NCBI GenBank assembly: GCA_041645005.1
Contig: JBAZQW010000001.1
Span: 59,532 to 123,531, forward strand
DNA from: Pelotomaculum_B sp041645005
GTDB lineage: Bacteria > Bacillota > Desulfotomaculia > Desulfotomaculales > Pelotomaculaceae
DNA: 64,000 nucleotides
Reading direction: 5' to 3'
Notes under the pieces: generated by a model
The model's input: only the letters and a program-made list of their open reading frames with translations
Told to the model about the DNA's origin: nothing
Database searches by the model: none
In this document: one piece after another, positions 40,980 through 49,607 of the stretch
How the letters are laid out: each line of letters opens with the position of its first letter
Position numbering within the stretch: the stretch's first letter is position 1
Made by a program: the position numbers and the translations under genes

Positions 40980-41855
40980 CTAAAACCTGGCGTAAAGTAT
41001 CATCAATACCGCGGCCAGCCAGCCAAACATGGTCAGGATAAGCGGCCAGTCGGTCAACATGATCGTCTCCGCGCTCCCGCCTTCATCTTCATTGTAGACC
41101 AGGTAGAGAAAGCGGAAGAGGCCAAACAGGACAAAAGGAACAGTCAGAATAAGCCTCTGGGTATTGAACTTTAAAACCGTCTCCGGCGCCAGGGTGTAAA
41201 GCGAATAAGTGACGATCACCGCCGCGGTTACGATGGCGATCAACTGGTCAAGAAAAACAGTCCCGTAACCCTTGAGCGAAGCGCGATGCCGGTCCGCCCC
41301 TTCCCCCAACAACATCAGCTCGTGCCGCCGCTTGCAGAAAACAATAAAGAGGGCCAACAGTGAAGCGCAGACGAGAAACCAGGGGGACATATCGATATTA
41401 ATGACTTCGACACCGGCCACCCCGCGCAAGACATAACCGGCGGCGATGATAAAGGCGTCAACGATCACCATTTTCTTCAGGCCGAAGACATAGCCGAACA
41501 TCATTAAATAATAGGCCCCAACTATGGCCGCGAACTTCAAACCGAGAAGAAATGAAAGCCAAAGTGAAAACGGTAGCAAAACGACTATAGCGATGATCGC
41601 CACTGTCGGTGATAATTGACCGCTGGCCAGCGGACGAAGCTTCTTTTTAGGATGGAGCCGGTCGCTGGCGCGATCGACCAGATCGTTCAGCAAATAGATA
41701 GTGCTCGTCACCAAGCAGAACAAGAGGAAAGCGGAACTGACCTTTAATAGATCGCCCAGGACAAAGAGCCGGAGCGAGAAGACAATCCCGGCATAGACGA
41801 TCAGGTTCTTCAACCACTGCTTGGGGCGGATAGAGATGAGCAAGGACTTGATCAC
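40980..41855 (-). CDS. UbiA-family prenyltransferase, decaprenyl-phosphate phosphoribosyltransferase-like
   Basis: 291 residues, about nine membrane spans. The aspartate motif NDLVDRASDRLHPKKKLRPLASG (read from residue 58) is of the DPPR synthase type (Rv3806c), which moves 5-phosphoribose from PRPP to polyprenyl phosphate; the second motif is DAFIIAAGYVLRGVAG. The product would lead to polyprenyl-P-ribose or -arabinose donors. It overlaps GtrA by ATGA, and in mycobacteria a GtrA-type protein is also linked to polyprenyl-P-arabinose handling. No DprE pair is visible here. Confidence 0.88.
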   Translation of the reverse strand: MIKSLLISIRPKQWLKNLIVYAGIVFSLRLFVLGDLLKVSSAFLLFCLVTSTIYLLNDLVDRASDRLHPKKKLRPLASGQLSPTVAIIAIVVLLPFSLWLSFLLGLKFAAIVGAYYLMMFGYVFGLKKMVIVDAFIIAAGYVLRGVAGVEVINIDMSPWFLVCASLLALFIVFCKRRHELMLLGEGADRHRASLKGYGTVFLDQLIAIVTAAVIVTYSLYTLAPETVLKFNTQRLILTVPFVLFGLFRFLYLVYNEDEGGSAETIMLTDWPLILTMFGWLAAVLMILYARF

Positions 41856-42253
41856 GCCTGCCCCTTAAACGAGAAATTCTTATGCCCGAAGTAGCTGAAA
41901 ACGACATTGATGCACATCAGCCCCGCCTGGGCAATGACCGGTGAAATATGGAAGAGCTCGACGCAAAGCGGCAGCAAGGCAAAGTTAAGCAGAAAAGCCG
42001 AGCCGTAGACGACGTAAAAACGAGCGTACTCCCGCCAGTAGTTCCCCGCGGTCTTGAAAACAAAGATCTTATAACCGATATAAGCGTTGGTAATGCTGAT
42101 AATATTGCTCAAGACGAGGATCAAGAGATAATGGACCTGATGACCCAGCAGGTGGTAAAGCGCCACGAAGGCGCCGTAACCGACCGCGGTATTCCAGGCC
42201 CCGACCAGGAGATAATTGATCTTTTCGCTGTGACGATCATACAAACGTTTCAT
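41852..42253 (-). CDS. GtrA-family membrane protein (putative polyprenyl-P-sugar flippase)
   Basis: 133 residues if started at ATG 42253, 8 bases after a TATACT box; ATG 42259 is too close to that box. Four hydrophobic segments and the GtrA signs NYLLVGAWNTAVGYGAFVALY, NAYIGYKIFVFK and FSYFGHKNFSFKG. GtrA proteins are thought to carry a polyprenyl-linked sugar across the inner membrane. Paired with the UbiA-type gene; GtrB-like transferase is at 44884-45813. Confidence 0.9.
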   Translation of the reverse strand: MKRLYDRHSEKINYLLVGAWNTAVGYGAFVALYHLLGHQVHYLLILVLSNIISITNAYIGYKIFVFKTAGNYWREYARFYVVYGSAFLLNFALLPLCVELFHISPVIAQAGLMCINVVFSYFGHKNFSFKGQA

Positions 42254-42261
42254 TTCCATAT

Positions 42262-42267
42262 AGTATA
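42262..42267 (-). promoter_or_regulatory. -10 box of the GtrA-UbiA unit
   Basis: TATACT on the minus strand, 8 bases before ATG 42253. The -35 region (TTTCAA) is weak. The distance suggests a leaderless transcript. Confidence 0.5.
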
Positions 42268-42290
42268 GTTTATTGATGCGTATTTTGAAA

Positions 42291-42344
42291 GTAGAGGCGA
42301 CCTTTAGGTCGCCATCCGAATGGCGGTCTAAAGACCGCCGCTAC
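42291..42344. repeat. Pair of related hairpins in inverted orientation
   Basis: Two 23-base units, 42291-42313 and 42322-42344, are near reverse complements (18 of 23) and each carries its own hairpin: GGCGACC-TTTA-GGTCGCC and GGCGGTCT-AA-AGACCGCC. Two of the differences are compensatory, keeping base pairing. A short intergenic repeat in the 162-base divergent gap 42260-42421. Confidence 0.85.
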
Positions 42345-42361
42345 ATTTAAAACGGTCCCTC

Positions 42362-42386
42362 CCCCCTCTCTTCCTAAGAGAGGGGG
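42362..42386. repeat. Perfect 25-base palindrome
   Basis: Arms CCCCCTCTCTT and complement (11 each) around CCT. Same 11+3+11 plan as 39312-39336. No T-run on either side. Confidence 0.87.
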
Positions 42387-42406
42387 AAAGGAGGTGAGTT
42401 ATAAGG

Positions 42407-42412
42407 TATAAT
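42407..42412 (+). promoter_or_regulatory. -10 box before the plus-strand membrane gene pair
   Basis: TATAAT ends 9 bases before ATG 42422. No convincing -35 box and no ribosome site near the ATG; a leaderless start is likely. Confidence 0.5.
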
Positions 42413-42421
42413 AATTCCGTT

Positions 42422-43444
42422 ATGCGGAAAATAGTGATCGCGCTCCTGATCGCCCTGGCCTGTTCACCGCTGGTCCACGCCCTGGACCAGATCAACATTA
42501 GTTTTACTCGACCCCAAAATACCCCCTACTTCGTCGGCCAGCCCGAATTCAATATCGATGCGGAAGAGTTCAATACGGTCATTTTGAAGATCAAATCGGC
42601 CAAGAGCGGCGCCGCCCGGCTCTTCTGGGCAACCAACTTCGATCCGCAGATGAACCAGCCGAAAAGCATCTGGTTCTTTTTCGACCAGTCGAACGACTTC
42701 CAAGAATACGCTTTCAACCTCCGCACACAGAGCGGCTATTGGGCCGGTTATGTCGGCCAACTCCTGGTCTATCCGGAAAACGGACCGGCGGGGATCGAGG
42801 TCGCTCCAGCCCAAGCCGTGGTCGGCAATTTGGGAACAAATATCGGTTCCGGCTGGCGGGAGTTCTGGGGACCGCGCGGACGGTTGGTCATCGGCAGTAC
42901 GATCAATACTATCCAAAGCACGAATTTATTCGGCCGGCCGATCTTCAGCTATATTTATTGGTTCTTAGGCATGATCGCCGTCGGTTTTTTGGGTTTTGAG
43001 ATATATTCTAGTTCCAGAAGTAAAGGATCGGATTGGCGGCTCATCTGGCAAAAGACCGGCCAAGCTGTTGTCCTCTCATTATTGGCTTGCTGGGTACTGC
43101 TGGAGGTCAGCTCACTATTTACCAATTTCCTCATGTTCAAAGATGACCTCAAATATCTGGGGAAAGACCAGCGAAGCAAGCTGACCATAGCTAATACCGG
43201 CGATTTTTACCCCTTCATGGAGTTCTGCCAAGCCAATATTCCGCCAGAAGCTAAATTTGACTTTCGGATCCCGCCGATCTATAACGATATAAAAGCGATC
43301 TATTATCTCTATCCTCGAGAATTGTCGACAACCGAGGCGGATTATCTGGTCGTTTATGATAAGGCGGTTGAACCTGAACTAAGCCGCAAATATCTCCCCT
43401 GGAAAGCTTTCCGGGCCCAAGCCCTGATCATGAGGGCAAAATAA
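42422..43444 (+). CDS. Secreted/membrane protein of unknown function
   Basis: 340 residues, not recognised. A signal peptide (IVIALLIALACSPLVHA, cleavage near residue 20) is followed by about 150 residues of mixed strand-rich sequence with many Trp and Phe, two membrane spans (near 172-196 and 214-235), and a C-terminal soluble domain of about 100 residues ending in ALIMRAK. It ends one base before the GT-C-like gene, so the two are probably co-translated and act together, perhaps as a periplasmic partner of that transferase. Confidence 0.72.
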   Translation: MRKIVIALLIALACSPLVHALDQINISFTRPQNTPYFVGQPEFNIDAEEFNTVILKIKSAKSGAARLFWATNFDPQMNQPKSIWFFFDQSNDFQEYAFNLRTQSGYWAGYVGQLLVYPENGPAGIEVAPAQAVVGNLGTNIGSGWREFWGPRGRLVIGSTINTIQSTNLFGRPIFSYIYWFLGMIAVGFLGFEIYSSSRSKGSDWRLIWQKTGQAVVLSLLACWVLLEVSSLFTNFLMFKDDLKYLGKDQRSKLTIANTGDFYPFMEFCQANIPPEAKFDFRIPPIYNDIKAIYYLYPRELSTTEADYLVVYDKAVEPELSRKYLPWKAFRAQALIMRAK

Positions 43445-43445
43445 G

Positions 43446-44912
43446 ATGATCTTGATCAACCTGGCGGTCTTTTTCTTCCTCCCCTATTGTTTAGGCGCTT
43501 TGGTCGTAGCCGCGGCTTCAATTAAAAATCCGAACAGTTTCAATCCCTGGGAAAAAGCCGCTTTATCTTTTCCGCTCGGCTTAGGCCTGCTGGCCATGAC
43601 CATGTACCTGCTCGACCTGTCCAGCATCCCGGTCACCCTAACAAACATTGGGCTGGCCGTCCTGGCCTATGACGCGGGCCTGCTCGTTTATCTCCACCTG
43701 AACAAGGCCTTGAAGCGGCCGACTCTTTCATTTTCTAAACCGAGTTTTGACCTTGATTGGCAGGAATGGGCCTTGTTTATCCTCATCACGCTAAAGAGCT
43801 CTTTTATTTTCTTTTCCGCCCTGGTCAAACCGATGATCGACGTCGATGCTTTTATTTTCTATTCCATCGTAGCAAAAGCGTTATACTTCAAACACACCGC
43901 GTTTTCGCTCTATGGTTCCCAACTCTTCATGCATAAAACCCCCTTACCATTCTTCGCCCAAGGCTGGGTGCTGATCGGGCTGCAAACAGCCAATGACAAC
44001 TGGTTAAAGATCATTTCACCTCTCCTCCTGCTCTCTTTGCTCATCATATTTTATAATATTTTGCGCCGAAGCCAATCTCGCAAGCTTAGCCTGTTTTTCA
44101 CTTTTCTCTTAAGCTCTCTCCCTTTCATTGTTTATCACGCGACAACCGCTTACGCTGATGTGCCGCAGACTTTTTATTTCACGGCCAGCGCCCTTTACCT
44201 TGGCCGTTTTTTGAAAGATTTTTCAGAGCGGCCGCCTGAACGGGATTATGCCCCCCTCCTCATCTCTTTTATTTTTGCCGCGATAACGATCTGGGCGAAA
44301 AACGCCGGCCTCATGCTGGCCGGGGCCAATATCCTGGCGCTACTGCTCTTTTTATTTCTCGAGAAGCGGCAGTTATCAGCCAAGGATATTAGGAACGTCG
44401 CGCTAGCTTTCGTTCTCTTACTGGTACTGGTCATGCCGCTGATCGTCCCAAGGATGAATTTCTTCGTCGGCATGGTGCGCGGTGTGGCCGGCCATCAAGA
44501 CCCGAATACGCTAGCTGTCGTCAAGAACGCGGCCCAAATACCACTGGTCGAAAAAACCAGAACTATCAGCCAGATCTTTGTCAATAAATTGTTTTTCTAT
44601 GGCGACTGGCAGTTGGCCTGGGCGTTGCTGGTAATCAGCCTACTGTTTTTCTATCGTCAGGCGTTGGCTGTGCCGCAGCGTTATCTTTTGGGGATATTGG
44701 TTTTGGCGACAATGACGGTCTTTGTCCAATTTGAATCGAGCGGGACCTTCGTTTGGTTGTTGGATGGGACTCTTTTAGATCGGTTGATAATGAATGAGGT
44801 CCCCCTGGCCCTGTTCGTTTCCGCCCAAGCGATTATTCCCGGGCTAACGGCGTTAAATGTGTTGACAGGCGCGTCAGGAAAGATCAAAAGTTTATCCGCT
44901 CCTTCTCGATAA
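43446..44912 (+). CDS. Polytopic membrane protein, GT-C glycosyltransferase-like
   Basis: 488 residues with about eleven to twelve hydrophobic spans. An extracytoplasmic loop after the first part contains PMIDVDAFIFYSIVAKALYF, resembling the acidic first-loop motif of GT-C enzymes of the ArnT/PMT type that use polyprenyl-phosphate sugars. A later loop has HATTAYADVPQTF. It probably transfers a sugar on the periplasmic side, using a lipid donor such as one made by the GtrB-like enzyme downstream. Its last 29 bases overlap the convergent GT2 gene. Confidence 0.7.
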   Translation: MILINLAVFFFLPYCLGALVVAAASIKNPNSFNPWEKAALSFPLGLGLLAMTMYLLDLSSIPVTLTNIGLAVLAYDAGLLVYLHLNKALKRPTLSFSKPSFDLDWQEWALFILITLKSSFIFFSALVKPMIDVDAFIFYSIVAKALYFKHTAFSLYGSQLFMHKTPLPFFAQGWVLIGLQTANDNWLKIISPLLLLSLLIIFYNILRRSQSRKLSLFFTFLLSSLPFIVYHATTAYADVPQTFYFTASALYLGRFLKDFSERPPERDYAPLLISFIFAAITIWAKNAGLMLAGANILALLLFLFLEKRQLSAKDIRNVALAFVLLLVLVMPLIVPRMNFFVGMVRGVAGHQDPNTLAVVKNAAQIPLVEKTRTISQIFVNKLFFYGDWQLAWALLVISLLFFYRQALAVPQRYLLGILVLATMTVFVQFESSGTFVWLLDGTLLDRLIMNEVPLALFVSAQAIIPGLTALNVLTGASGKIKSLSAPSR

Positions 44913-45813
44913 CCAGCGGGCGCTTGAGCACCTGGGTATGTATCGCGCCAATATATTCGCCCAGGATGCCGATGAAGAAGAGTTGGACCGAGGCGAAGAA
45001 AAAGAAGCCGATGACCAAAGGGGCAATACCAACGTTGAAGCTATTCCAAAATACCAGCTTGTAGACCAAATAGCCCAGTGCGGTCAGTATAGAGAGGAGC
45101 GAGATAAAAAAACCGAGCATGGTCGCCAGCCGCAATGGGACCTTGGAATGGTTGGTGATCCCCAACATAGCCATATCGTAGAGCGTGTAGAAATTGTTCT
45201 TGGTGATCCCCTTCCAGCGCGTCGGCTGAGCGTATTCGATCTTAGCGATCTCGAAGCCGATATCAGCGATCAGCCCGCGGAAATAAGGGTAAGGATCGTC
45301 AATTTTGCGGAGAATATCGACCACCTTCTTGTCGTACAAGCCAAAACCGGTAAACCCCCTCACCTGCTCGACTTCTGACAACGTGCCAATTATCCGATAG
45401 AAAAGATTGCGGACCGCGAACATCCAGCGGGACTCCTGGCTCCCCTTTTTCACTCCAACCACGACCTTATAGCCATCTTCCCATTTCTTGACAAGATCGC
45501 TGATCAGCGCCGGAGGGTCTTGCAGGTCAGCCACAATAGAAATGACAGCATCCCCTTTGGCTTGCATCAGACCGTAAAAGGGCGAGCGGATATGGCCAAA
45601 GTTCCTGGCGTTGACGATGATCTTGACGTTCTTATCCTGGCGCGCGATCTCTTTCAGTCCCGCCACGGTCCGGTCCTGGGAAGCGTTATCGATAAAGATA
45701 TGTTCGTAATGATAATCTTTAAGCCCGGCCAAGACCTCTTTGACCTGCCGATACAACTCAGCCACATTCTCTTCTTCGTTATAACAAGCAGTAACTACGC
45801 TAATTAATTTCAC
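44884..45813 (-). CDS. GtrB/ArnC-like polyprenyl-phosphate glycosyltransferase (GT2)
   Basis: 309 residues. GT-A domain: ISVVTACYNEEENVAELYRQV, HIFIDNASQDRT, NARNFGHIRSPFYGLMQAKGDAVISIVADLQDPP (the D-x-Q-D acceptor/metal block), then QVRGFTGFGLYDKKVVD. Two C-terminal membrane spans (MLGFFISLLSILTALGYLVY and the VIGFFFFASVQLFFIGILGEYIG region). It loads a sugar from a nucleotide donor onto polyprenyl phosphate at the cytoplasmic face. Last gene of the rfb unit, 13 bases after the reductase gene, so a branched-sugar or other donor is possible. Confidence 0.93.
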   Translation of the reverse strand: MKLISVVTACYNEEENVAELYRQVKEVLAGLKDYHYEHIFIDNASQDRTVAGLKEIARQDKNVKIIVNARNFGHIRSPFYGLMQAKGDAVISIVADLQDPPALISDLVKKWEDGYKVVVGVKKGSQESRWMFAVRNLFYRIIGTLSEVEQVRGFTGFGLYDKKVVDILRKIDDPYPYFRGLIADIGFEIAKIEYAQPTRWKGITKNNFYTLYDMAMLGITNHSKVPLRLATMLGFFISLLSILTALGYLVYKLVFWNSFNVGIAPLVIGFFFFASVQLFFIGILGEYIGAIHTQVLKRPLVIEKERINF

Positions 45814-45826
45814 GTTCTCAGCTCCT

Positions 45827-46753
45827 CTATTTCAAGATGTATTTTACTTCTTGGGCGAGACAGTCCAGGGAACCATATTCCGGCTCATAACCGAGCACCC
45901 GGCCGGCCTTGCGACTGAGCGAGTAATAATTATCCTTGCGGCCGGTCGGCGATGCCACGTCAATGTCGTCCCTGACCGAATATTTCAGCCCGTGGTTCTT
46001 GCTGAAATAATCCAATATTTCGCGTTTCTCGGCCGGCTTCCGGCTATAAGCGTCAAATACGTCATTGAGCGCTTTCCGCCCGATGCATTTTTCAACCAGC
46101 GCGAAAAGGTCCTGATGGTGCAGATAATCACGGGCCATATTGCTCCGGTCGGTCAGCAATTCTTGGCCGGACTTTAAACAGGCGATTATCTCGGTCAATA
46201 AGTATTTTGCTTCCGGGTCGATAAACCGGCTGAAATAGCCGAAGATCCTGAGATCAACGATGTTAAAGCCCTTAAGCGACCGGTGCTTGATCTCGGAGTT
46301 GAGCTTCGCAATGCCGTAAAACTCGGAACTCTCGACTTTATTTACCTCCCAAGTCGCGCGAGAATCTTCGTCGACCGGCGCCCGAAAGTCCGTCCCAAAA
46401 ACAGCGCCGCTGCTGAAATTAATATATAAAGCTTCAGGATGCTGCTCGAGATGCTGGATGACAAGATTATCATAGTCCTCCGTCAGCCGGAAAACCGAAA
46501 CTATCCGGTCCGCAAAGTCAGCTGTTTTTCTGATCCCCACGCAGTTGATCACCACATCATACTTGTCCCGGCTGAATTCATTGAATTCATGAATGGAAAC
46601 AGTACACTTGGGATCGATCGCCTTAATGAATTCGGCTATTCGTTCGGTCGAACGGGCGAACAGATAAAGGCGGCGATCAGGCTGAACGGCATAATTAAAG
46701 ATCAATCCTTTAGCGATCTGGCTGGTCGCGCCCAGGATAGCGATCTTTTTCAT
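45827..46753 (-). CDS. NAD(P)-dependent reductase, YerF-like SDR
   Basis: 308 residues. Rossmann start IAILGATSQIAKGLIF, then VINCVGIRK, INFSSGAVFG and the catalytic YGIAK. In yersiniose synthesis YerF reduces the keto group of the side chain added by YerE; this gene overlaps the YerE-like gene by ATGA, so the same job is the best inference. It may reduce the ketone of a two- or four-carbon branch on a CDP-dideoxy sugar. A plain 4-reductase is the alternative. Confidence 0.82.
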   Translation of the reverse strand: MKKIAILGATSQIAKGLIFNYAVQPDRRLYLFARSTERIAEFIKAIDPKCTVSIHEFNEFSRDKYDVVINCVGIRKTADFADRIVSVFRLTEDYDNLVIQHLEQHPEALYINFSSGAVFGTDFRAPVDEDSRATWEVNKVESSEFYGIAKLNSEIKHRSLKGFNIVDLRIFGYFSRFIDPEAKYLLTEIIACLKSGQELLTDRSNMARDYLHHQDLFALVEKCIGRKALNDVFDAYSRKPAEKREILDYFSKNHGLKYSVRDDIDVASPTGRKDNYYSLSRKAGRVLGYEPEYGSLDCLAQEVKYILK

Positions 46754-48549
46754 CGTCCAGGCTCCGGTTTTATTATCATCTCTGACAGGAATTCCTGCCG
46801 GTCAAGGAAAGGGAACATGTCTTCATAAGCTTTCGCTACCAGTGTGCCGTCGGGAAGTTTTTCTGAGCTGGTGCGCGGGATGATGAGCTGCCATTCAGGC
46901 GTCATCACATCACAGATGACCGGACCGTCGTAGTCCATGACCTCAGCCAGCTTGGCTTCCAGGCCGTCGACCGAATCGATCCTGACCCCTTTAATACCAT
47001 AGGCAGCGGCGATCTTCAGCGAATCGGGACACCAGACCCCGGTGTCGGGCCCCTCACCCACCAGATGGCCTTCCATGAGATTTTTCTGCGTCTGCCTGAT
47101 CAGCAAATATCCGTTATTATTGAAGATGATGACCTTGATCGGCAGGTTATTGTGTTTGATCGTGGCAAATTCCTGGATGTTCATCTGCAGACTGCCGTCA
47201 CCGGTGATGCAGATCGTCCTCTTTTTGTTATTGGCCAAACAGGCCCCGATCGCGGCGACCCAATAGCCCATCGAAGAAAGTCCGCCGGTCGTTAAAAAGC
47301 GCTGTCCTGGTTTGATCCTCCAGGTCTGGCAAGCAACATGGAAACAGGAACCGGTATCGACTAGCACCAGGTCCTCCGGGGTCGCGGCCTCGGACAGCTT
47401 GTCCGTAAAATAATATGAATTGACCGGTCTTTCCTCCCGATAAGAGGCTTGCACGACCGGATATTTTTCTTTCCAGTGCTGGCATTTTTTCACCCATTCG
47501 CTAAAGTCCGGCGCCCGGAAAGCCGCCCGTTGCGCCGCCATCTCCTTCAGGAACCGTCCGGCATCGTCGTTTATTTTCAAGGCGAGATCGCTGATCCCCG
47601 GCTTGTTCAATTCTTCTTGGTCTATTTCAACATAGACCTTTTTGGCGTTGCGGCCAAAATCCCCGGGATTATGCCCGACCAGTGCCGAGGCCAGCCGACA
47701 ACCGACCACCAAGATCAGGTCGGCGTTCTGGACGGCAAAGTTGGCGGCCCGCTCGCCATAATTACCCGGCCGGCCGACGTAAAGACGATGGTCGCTGTTG
47801 ATCAGGTCGATCCCCAGACGCGCGGTCAAAACAGGAATGTTCAACGCCTCGCTCAATTTGACGAATTCAGCAACGGAACCCGCCAAGCGAACCCCTTGAC
47901 CGGCCAAAATGATCGGCCGTTTGGCTTGCGAGATCAACTTGAAAGTGTTTTTTACCTGGTCGCTGAGCAGCTGATCATCAAAAGTCCATCTCTCGGGTAC
48001 GAATTCCTCCAACAGCCGTTCCGGAACTTCCATCTTTTGCACATCTAGCGGCACATCCAGCCAAACCGGGCCCGGCCGGCCCGTAGTTGCTTCGTGATAG
48101 GCCCGGCCCAGATAATAGAGGATCTTGGCGGGATCGTTGACCGTCACAAAATATTTGGTCACCTTTTCGACCAGTGGCTTGATATTGATCCCCTGGATGC
48201 CGAATTGCCTGATCGGATGGTTTTGCTGATATTCAACATAAGATAGCGCGGACTGCCCGGAAACGACGATGATCGGAGCGGAATCGGTCCAGGCGCCAAC
48301 GACGCCATTGATCACATTGACGCAGCCAGGCCCGGCGGTGACCAGTGCGACCGACGGTTTGCCGGTGATCCTGGCATAAGCCTCGGCCGACATGCCCGCT
48401 GTCTGTTCATGATGAGTACAGATCAACTCAATTTTCTGATTGCGCCCGACCGCGTCAACCAGGAACATCGCCTGTCCGCCCGAAACCATGAAGACAGTGT
48501 TTATCCCTTTAGTCGTAAAATAATCAAAAATATAATCGGCTACCCGCAT
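46750..48549 (-). CDS. ThDP-dependent carboligase, acetolactate-synthase-like (YerE-type)
   Basis: 599 residues. Catalytic Glu48 in CTHHEQTAGMSAEAYAR, the AGPGCVNVINGV loop, and the ThDP/metal motif GDGS at 450-453 with NNNGY near 477-481. The middle domain keeps VVGCRLAS and a FAD-type region as in acetohydroxyacid synthase. Valine/isoleucine synthesis is unlikely: the neighbours are rfbFGH, an aldolase and an aldehyde dehydrogenase. YerE joins a decarboxylated pyruvate to C4 of CDP-4-keto-3,6-dideoxyglucose. Here the donor could be pyruvate or the aldolase product 4-hydroxy-2-oxopentanoate. Confidence 0.88.
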   Translation of the reverse strand: MRVADYIFDYFTTKGINTVFMVSGGQAMFLVDAVGRNQKIELICTHHEQTAGMSAEAYARITGKPSVALVTAGPGCVNVINGVVGAWTDSAPIIVVSGQSALSYVEYQQNHPIRQFGIQGINIKPLVEKVTKYFVTVNDPAKILYYLGRAYHEATTGRPGPVWLDVPLDVQKMEVPERLLEEFVPERWTFDDQLLSDQVKNTFKLISQAKRPIILAGQGVRLAGSVAEFVKLSEALNIPVLTARLGIDLINSDHRLYVGRPGNYGERAANFAVQNADLILVVGCRLASALVGHNPGDFGRNAKKVYVEIDQEELNKPGISDLALKINDDAGRFLKEMAAQRAAFRAPDFSEWVKKCQHWKEKYPVVQASYREERPVNSYYFTDKLSEAATPEDLVLVDTGSCFHVACQTWRIKPGQRFLTTGGLSSMGYWVAAIGACLANNKKRTICITGDGSLQMNIQEFATIKHNNLPIKVIIFNNNGYLLIRQTQKNLMEGHLVGEGPDTGVWCPDSLKIAAAYGIKGVRIDSVDGLEAKLAEVMDYDGPVICDVMTPEWQLIIPRTSSEKLPDGTLVAKAYEDMFPFLDRQEFLSEMIIKPEPGR

Positions 48550-48563
48550 GTGTTTTCTCCTTT

Positions 48564-49607
48564 CTATAACAACGATCCGATATCATAGCTTTCGCCCTCC
48601 GCTTTTTTCCTGCCCGCGAGGTACATCGCCACGTCAACGATATAATCCTCTTGTCCGGCGACCATTTTCCTCTTGCCGAGTTCAATAAAGATATCCCGCG
48701 GGTCAACGTGGAACTGTTCGGCTGCCCTTTTTACATGTTTGGCAAAACCGGAAAAGACACCGGCCAGGCCGCTGATCAAAGCGACCGAATCGATCTCCTG
48801 CGGCTTTTTCATGATCCCGGCCACGACCTGATCGCTAACATCCATTAATTGGTAAAGGTTAAGGCCCGTCTCGATCTTGACCTTGGTCAATAATCCGGCC
48901 AGAACCTCCAGCTGGCAATTACCAGCCCCGGCGCCAAACCCCCTGATAGTCCCGTCAATGATCTTGGCGCCCGCCTTGATCGCCGTAAAAGAATTGCCGA
49001 CCGCCAGTCCGAGATTGTTGTGGGCGTGAAAGCCAACCGGCACCGTTAGATGGGCTGACAGATGGCGGACCGTATCCTCGACCATACGGGGATCGGACGC
49101 CCCCGCCGAGTCCATCAACATGATCCCTTGGGCACCATAGCTCTGCATTTTACCAGCTTCTGCCAGCAACCGCTCCTTGGTCGCCATATGATACATCATC
49201 AGTACCCCATGCGCTTCCTTGCCGCGTTGTCTGACGTAATCGATATGCTGGGCGGTAACGTCCGCCTCCGTACAGTGGCAGGCCACGCAGACCAAGTCGA
49301 CACCCAGATCGAGGGCCGGTCCGAGATCGTCTTTGATCGTACCAAAACCCGGGATCAGGAACACGCCCAAACGGGTCTTTTTCAGTTTTTCCCGGGCACA
49401 GCGCAGCATCTTTTCGTCCGACAGTGCCGACAAACCCACTTGCAATGACGACGCCCCCAATCCGTTGCCATGGCCAACTATCACTACGTTCAAGCCGGAC
49501 CCATCGATCTTTTCACAGTAGTTGGAGATCTGTTCGGCGGACAACTGATGGCTGACGGCGTGGGAGCCGTCACGCAAAGTGGAATCAAAAAACAGTAAAT
49601 CATTCAT
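48564..49607 (-). CDS. dmpG: 4-hydroxy-2-oxovalerate aldolase-like (DmpG/MhpE family)
   Basis: 347 residues. DSTLRDGSHA near residues 8-17 (metal Asp and catalytic Arg), MDSAGASDP, and HAHNN at 194-198 (metal His pair), plus the C-terminal communication domain expected for the long form. It reversibly joins pyruvate and acetaldehyde to give 4-hydroxy-2-oxopentanoate. It overlaps the acetaldehyde dehydrogenase gene by 8 bases. DmpG and DmpF pair and channel acetaldehyde. No aromatic-degradation genes are present, so a synthetic role is more likely. Confidence 0.92.
   Translation of the reverse strand: MNDLLFFDSTLRDGSHAVSHQLSAEQISNYCEKIDGSGLNVVIVGHGNGLGASSLQVGLSALSDEKMLRCAREKLKKTRLGVFLIPGFGTIKDDLGPALDLGVDLVCVACHCTEADVTAQHIDYVRQRGKEAHGVLMMYHMATKERLLAEAGKMQSYGAQGIMLMDSAGASDPRMVEDTVRHLSAHLTVPVGFHAHNNLGLAVGNSFTAIKAGAKIIDGTIRGFGAGAGNCQLEVLAGLLTKVKIETGLNLYQLMDVSDQVVAGIMKKPQEIDSVALISGLAGVFSGFAKHVKRAAEQFHVDPRDIFIELGKRKMVAGQEDYIVDVAMYLAGRKKAEGESYDIGSLL

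Noticed and set aside
39236..42386. Possible CRISPR array
   Set aside because: The palindromes differ from each other and are not evenly spaced; there are no uniform repeats, spacers or cas genes.
46750..48549. ilvB acetolactate synthase for branched amino acids
   Set aside because: No small subunit or ilvC/D gene; context is the CDP-sugar unit and a YerF-like gene.
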